DNA of 9,505 nucleotides, from the NCBI GenBank assembly GCA_002346435.1, contig DDZT01000106.1, forward strand, positions 1-9,505. The letters are read 5' to 3'. Positions 7,313 to 9,505 of the stretch are shown here, in pieces. The notes under the pieces were generated by a model, which made no database searches, was not told the DNA's origin, and worked only from the letters and a program-made list of their open reading frames with translations. A program made the translations under genes and the position numbers. Source of the DNA: Anaerolineales bacterium UBA3001. Its GTDB lineage: Bacteria > Chloroflexota > Anaerolineae > Anaerolineales > UBA11657. How positions within the stretch are numbered: the stretch's first letter is position 1; each line of letters begins with the position of its first letter.

Positions 7313-7846
7313 TCACCTAACATCAGCTATGAATGCATCCCAAACACTGTCGCAATCTAAATCAGAGCGATTCAGATAAGCATCTTGTATGATTGCTGCT
7401 TGTTGTTCCAAATTGTAGTCTTTAAGCCTAACACCACCCGAGCGCGACTTTTCAAGATTTGCTTCTCCTCCATAATTATAAACATCAGCACCCTCGCGCA
7501 TATGTGCGATTAATGCTCTAGGTAAATAATTCCATCCCATAGATTGAAATTGCCACACGTGGACAAGCTCGTGAATTAACCAACCCATAGATAACCTGAA
7601 TTCATTATTCCCTGACAAACAAATAGTAGGAAGACATATAGGGAAATAGCAGTGAAAACCAATAGCTATAAGATTTTGTTGGTTCTGAGGCCGAGCAGGA
7701 ACAAATCGCATCCTACGCGACCAATCATCTACAACATTGGTCCATCGTACGCCTTCATGGACAATTACCCTCTGGTAATCTATAGATGCCGAAAATACAG
7801 TCTCCGCTTCTTGTTGTTCCCAACTATATAAATTGCGTCTAGTCAT
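7313..7846 (-). CDS. HExxH metallopeptidase-like protein (DUF4157-like)
   Basis: A 177-residue protein with a putative zinc site. Numbering from the ATG at 7846, the motif IHELVHVWQF places H92, E93 and H96, as in HExxH zinc peptidases, followed by the VWQ seen in DUF4157-like and related proteins. A later EQQA motif (E147) lies about 50 residues on and could supply a third ligand. The N-terminus, TRRNLYSWEQQEAETVF then SIDYQRVIVHEG, resembles the TPxExxxAxxVFG / IDYxxVRIH opening of that family as I recall it. This is why I start here and not at the upstream in-frame ATG (7867), which would add MRLLLNK. No signal peptide or membrane helix is seen. The start overlaps the four-cysteine gene by 8 nt with no clear Shine-Dalgarno, suggesting coupled translation. 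Substrate and even proteolytic activity are unproven; such proteins are often called peptidase-like or toxin-associated. Confidence 0.72.
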   Translation of the reverse strand: MTRRNLYSWEQQEAETVFSASIDYQRVIVHEGVRWTNVVDDWSRRMRFVPARPQNQQNLIAIGFHCYFPICLPTICLSGNNEFRLSMGWLIHELVHVWQFQSMGWNYLPRALIAHMREGADVYNYGGEANLEKSRSGGVRLKDYNLEQQAAIIQDAYLNRSDLDCDSVWDAFIADVR

Positions 7847-8051
7847 CTTGTTTAATAGCAATCGCATGGCCGTTACAACTGAGAACCGGCAGCACAGGAT
7901 ACTTTTCGTATTGCTTATCCAGTCTTGCCAAATTACACATCACGAAATATGAACCGCGATTACTTGTAACTACTCTAAGATGTTGACAAGTGACACAAAG
8001 TCCTATCCCTACATTGTCCATAGATTGATTGCTAGCACCCAAGTTTCCCAT
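7839..8051 (-). CDS. Four-cysteine zinc-ribbon-like mini-protein
   Basis: A 70-residue conserved-hypothetical protein; no function known to me. It has CVTC (C19, C22), a further cysteine after GSYFVMC (C39) and a last one at C59. The tail DKQYEKYPVLPVLSCNGH matches a KYPxLPVxxCxGY pattern I associate with short Chloroflexota and Actinobacteria proteins. Four cysteines spaced CxxC-x16-C-x19-C could bind one zinc ion. Conservation of that pattern is why I accept this short frame as real. Start: ATG at 8051 has no Shine-Dalgarno; ATG at 8021 (residue 11) is an alternative that keeps all cysteines. It appears to be the first gene of the minus-strand directon and overlaps the metallopeptidase-like gene by 8 nt, so the two products may work together. 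Confidence 0.72.
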   Translation of the reverse strand: MGNLGASNQSMDNVGIGLCVTCQHLRVVTSNRGSYFVMCNLARLDKQYEKYPVLPVLSCNGHAIAIKQDD

Positions 8052-8159
8052 CCAATTTATTGGTGTGAACCCATTCTAACTATTGCTTTAGCATAATATC
8101 ATAATATTCGAGTAGTGACCTTGAACTCCGCATGCCTCTATTTGTGCTATCATGCCAGC
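8052..8159. promoter_or_regulatory. Divergent intergenic region with promoters for both directons
   Basis: This roughly 108-bp A+T-rich gap is the only divergent junction in the window, so promoters for both strands should lie here. For the leftward genes, TAGAAT (8078-8073, five of six against the -10 consensus) would start RNA about 15 nt before the ATG at 8051, but no convincing -35 is seen. Two direct copies of ATAATAT (8093-8099 and 8101-8107) sit in the middle and could be a binding site or chance A+T sequence. No terminator or riboswitch-like structure is visible. Confidence 0.5.
8145..8153 (+). promoter_or_regulatory. Extended -10 (TGC-TATCAT) of the pyrK-like gene, probably leaderless
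   Basis: TGC followed by TATCAT fits an extended -10 element (TGn plus TATAAT, five of six). Transcription would then begin about seven bases later, at or very near the A of the ATG at 8160, giving an mRNA with almost no leader. This agrees with the absence of a Shine-Dalgarno before that ATG. A TTGAAC at 8121-8126 is a possible -35, but its 21-base spacing is longer than usual. Confidence 0.4.
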
Positions 8160-8852
8160 ATGAGATTCAGTACCGGTAGATGCACCGACCTTGTTGCAAT
8201 TGGAAATGATAGACTCCAAGTAAAATTAGATACTAAACATATTCCACTTCCTGGACAATTCATGCTAGGTCGCTTCTGGAGAACCATTTACCCATATATG
8301 AATACAGTTTTATTTCCAACTACTACTAAGAGTAATGGCTTTACAATAGAAATAAAAAATGAAGATACGAGATCCAATTACCTAAGTCTAGGCTCAAAAG
8401 TTAGCCTAATTGGTCCTTGTGGTAAACCTATATTAATCAATAAAACTACCAGACACCTACTACTTGTAGCCAATAAAAACCCCAACAAATTGCTGTCATT
8501 TGCACAATTAGCTTTGACAAGTGGTATAGACGTAACATTTTTTATATCATGCACATACCCAGTAAAATCGCTTGATCCACGAATTGAAGTTCACAGAGGT
8601 GAACTGAGGCCGCTTTTAGAAAAACATTTAGACTGGGCAGAACAAGTATTAATGGATTTCAATCCCGGGCCAATTATCCGTAAATTACTAGACCCAATAT
8701 CCAGCAAAATTTATGTATTATCTGATCTTATGATGCCCTGTGGTTCTGGAGCCTGCCATGGATGCTCTGTTTACACTAAATCAGGATGGCAATTAGCTTG
8801 CAAACAAGGTCCTTTTTTTAAATTATCTGAATTACAAACAGAATTTGAGTAA
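8160..8852 (+). CDS. PyrK-like iron-sulfur protein (divergent dihydroorotate dehydrogenase electron-transfer subunit)
   Basis: A 230-residue protein from ATG 8160; PyrK proteins are typically about 230-260 residues. PyrK carries electrons from FAD in the PyrD partner complex through a 2Fe-2S cluster to NAD. The C-terminal cluster motif is intact: C194, C199, C202 and C214 (CGSGACHGC, then LAC), followed by KQGPFF, the CxxGP-like end of PyrK. The N-terminal barrel keeps PGQF (31-34) and IGP (84-86). However, the RPxS FAD motif is replaced by YPYMN (44-48), and the glycine-rich GGGxGxxP NAD loop by VANKNPNK (103-110). Thus cluster and fold are retained while both cofactor motifs look lost. A GTG at 8115 would add 15 residues, but they resemble nothing in the family and the upstream extended -10 would lie inside the gene. 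It is 63 nt before a PyrD-like gene, supporting a two-subunit enzyme. Fold is fairly sure; role in pyrimidine synthesis is doubtful. Confidence 0.75.
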   Translation: MRFSTGRCTDLVAIGNDRLQVKLDTKHIPLPGQFMLGRFWRTIYPYMNTVLFPTTTKSNGFTIEIKNEDTRSNYLSLGSKVSLIGPCGKPILINKTTRHLLLVANKNPNKLLSFAQLALTSGIDVTFFISCTYPVKSLDPRIEVHRGELRPLLEKHLDWAEQVLMDFNPGPIIRKLLDPISSKIYVLSDLMMPCGSGACHGCSVYTKSGWQLACKQGPFFKLSELQTEFE

Positions 8853-8915
8853 CCTGTCGCAAAACATAATACCAGGAACCACAAAATAGATTATGCCCAT
8901 TTGCCAACAACCAAT

Positions 8916-9505
8916 ATGACCATTCATCCGCCTATAAATTTCACTCAAATTGAACTAGCTCCTGGGCACAAAAGGGGTCTTACACTGACCAGTCCATTTA
9001 TCGCGGAATCTGGGTGCTGGGGATTTTCAGATGAGTACTCAAAAACAATCAAAATGGGCCTATTAGGTTCAATGATCACCAATCCTATCTCAGCATATCC
9101 ACGCCACCCCAGTCGAGGCGTACAAATACGAGAAGTAAACCCTGGAATAGCACTACATACTGGATTGCCCAATCCTGGTATACGAAAAGCATTACTGAAA
9201 TTTGGAAAAAAGTGGAGCAACTTTTCCTGCCCTATAATAGTACATTTAGCAGTAGAAAATCCAGATGAAGTCAACGAATGCATATACCAGCTTGAAGAAC
9301 AGGATAACGTAATAGGGATTGAACTTGGATTACAACATCATGATGACCCTAACCATGCATCAGCTATTGTATCCAATGCGGCAAAATGGTCTTTACCCAT
9401 TATAGTCAAAATTCCATTCGATAATCCAGAAACTTTCGCTCAGCTGGCCCAAGACTCTGGAGCACACGCCATTACTGTCACGGCTCCAGCAAGAACAACT
9501 CTACC
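8916..9505 (+). CDS. PyrD-like flavoprotein (divergent class 1 dihydroorotate dehydrogenase), partial
   Basis: The first 196 codons are present; the gene continues past the right edge. The alpha/beta-barrel start matches class 1 PyrD: TSPFIAESGCWGF (25-37; compare NPVxxASGTFG), GLLGSMITNPI (48-58), PRHPSRGVQIREVNPGIALHTGLPNPG (62-88, aligning to the loop ending in GLxNPG), CPIIVHLAV (105-113), IELGLQHHDD (135-144) and PIIVKIPFDN (161-170). K165 corresponds to the conserved flavin-binding lysine. Compared with L. lactis PyrD as remembered, the TK lysine is N56, the NSMGLPN asparagine is L80, and the catalytic NxSCPN segment reads GLQHHD, so the catalytic cysteine and substrate asparagines appear lost. 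ATG 8916 is the only ATG in frame near the start; a TTG lies five codons upstream and no Shine-Dalgarno is seen. It pairs with the PyrK-like gene 63 nt upstream. The fold is well supported, dihydroorotate as substrate is not. Confidence 0.78.
   Translation, partial: MTIHPPINFTQIELAPGHKRGLTLTSPFIAESGCWGFSDEYSKTIKMGLLGSMITNPISAYPRHPSRGVQIREVNPGIALHTGLPNPGIRKALLKFGKKWSNFSCPIIVHLAVENPDEVNECIYQLEEQDNVIGIELGLQHHDDPNHASAIVSNAAKWSLPIIVKIPFDNPETFAQLAQDSGAHAITVTAPARTTL

Noticed and set aside
7095..7379. Plus-strand frame across the surE start
   Set aside because: It is antisense to the conserved N-terminus of SurE and the end of the peptidase-like gene, with no independent support.
8945..9283. Minus-strand frame of 112 codons near the right end
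   Set aside because: It is antisense to the PyrD-like gene, whose translation matches a known fold throughout. The minus frame shows no family features.
1..9505. Defence system, CRISPR array, insertion sequence, tRNA or rRNA
   Set aside because: I looked for repeat-spacer periodicity, transposase motifs, tRNA-like arms and known defence domains and saw none. The HExxH and four-cysteine pair is the nearest candidate and is reported only as a possibility.

Overview
The window is A+T-rich bacterial DNA (roughly 60 % A+T by eye, not counted) with dense, short-gapped genes, standard stop codons and several weak or missing Shine-Dalgarno sites. A long multi-repeat DUF5671-type membrane protein, a short four-cysteine protein ending in a KYPxLPVxxCxG motif, a UMF1-type permease and SurE together suggest a Chloroflexota bacterium, possibly a marine Dehalococcoidia/SAR202-like lineage. 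That assignment is inference from gene families only; no rRNA or marker gene is present.

Layout: one minus-strand directon runs from about 8051 down to position 1. In transcription order it holds a four-cysteine mini-protein, an HExxH metallopeptidase-like protein overlapping it by 8 nt, SurE, a UMF1-family MFS transporter, a small membrane-anchored NTF2-like protein, a 639-residue six-repeat DUF5671 membrane protein, a 3-hydroxyisobutyrate dehydrogenase-like enzyme, a PIG3-type quinone oxidoreductase, and the first 209 codons of an ArnT/PMT-like (GT39) glycosyltransferase, which starts inside the preceding stop codon and runs off the left edge. Gaps are 19-88 nt, so transcription may be shared, with a possible internal promoter before the MFS gene. 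The mix of functions does not spell out one pathway.

A divergent intergenic region of about 108 bp (8052-8159) separates this directon from a plus-strand pair: a PyrK-like protein, then a PyrD-like (class 1 dihydroorotate dehydrogenase fold) protein running off the right edge. This pair is the most interesting part of the window. The PyrK-like protein keeps the four-cysteine 2Fe-2S motif but lacks the recognisable FAD motif and the glycine-rich NAD motif. The PyrD-like protein keeps the fold and the flavin-binding lysine, but by eye lacks the catalytic cysteine, the TK lysine and the orotate-binding asparagines. It may therefore be a repurposed flavoenzyme pair rather than ordinary pyrimidine synthesis.

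I see no rRNA, tRNA, CRISPR array, insertion sequence, phage gene or defence system, and no gene-free stretch longer than about 110 bases.
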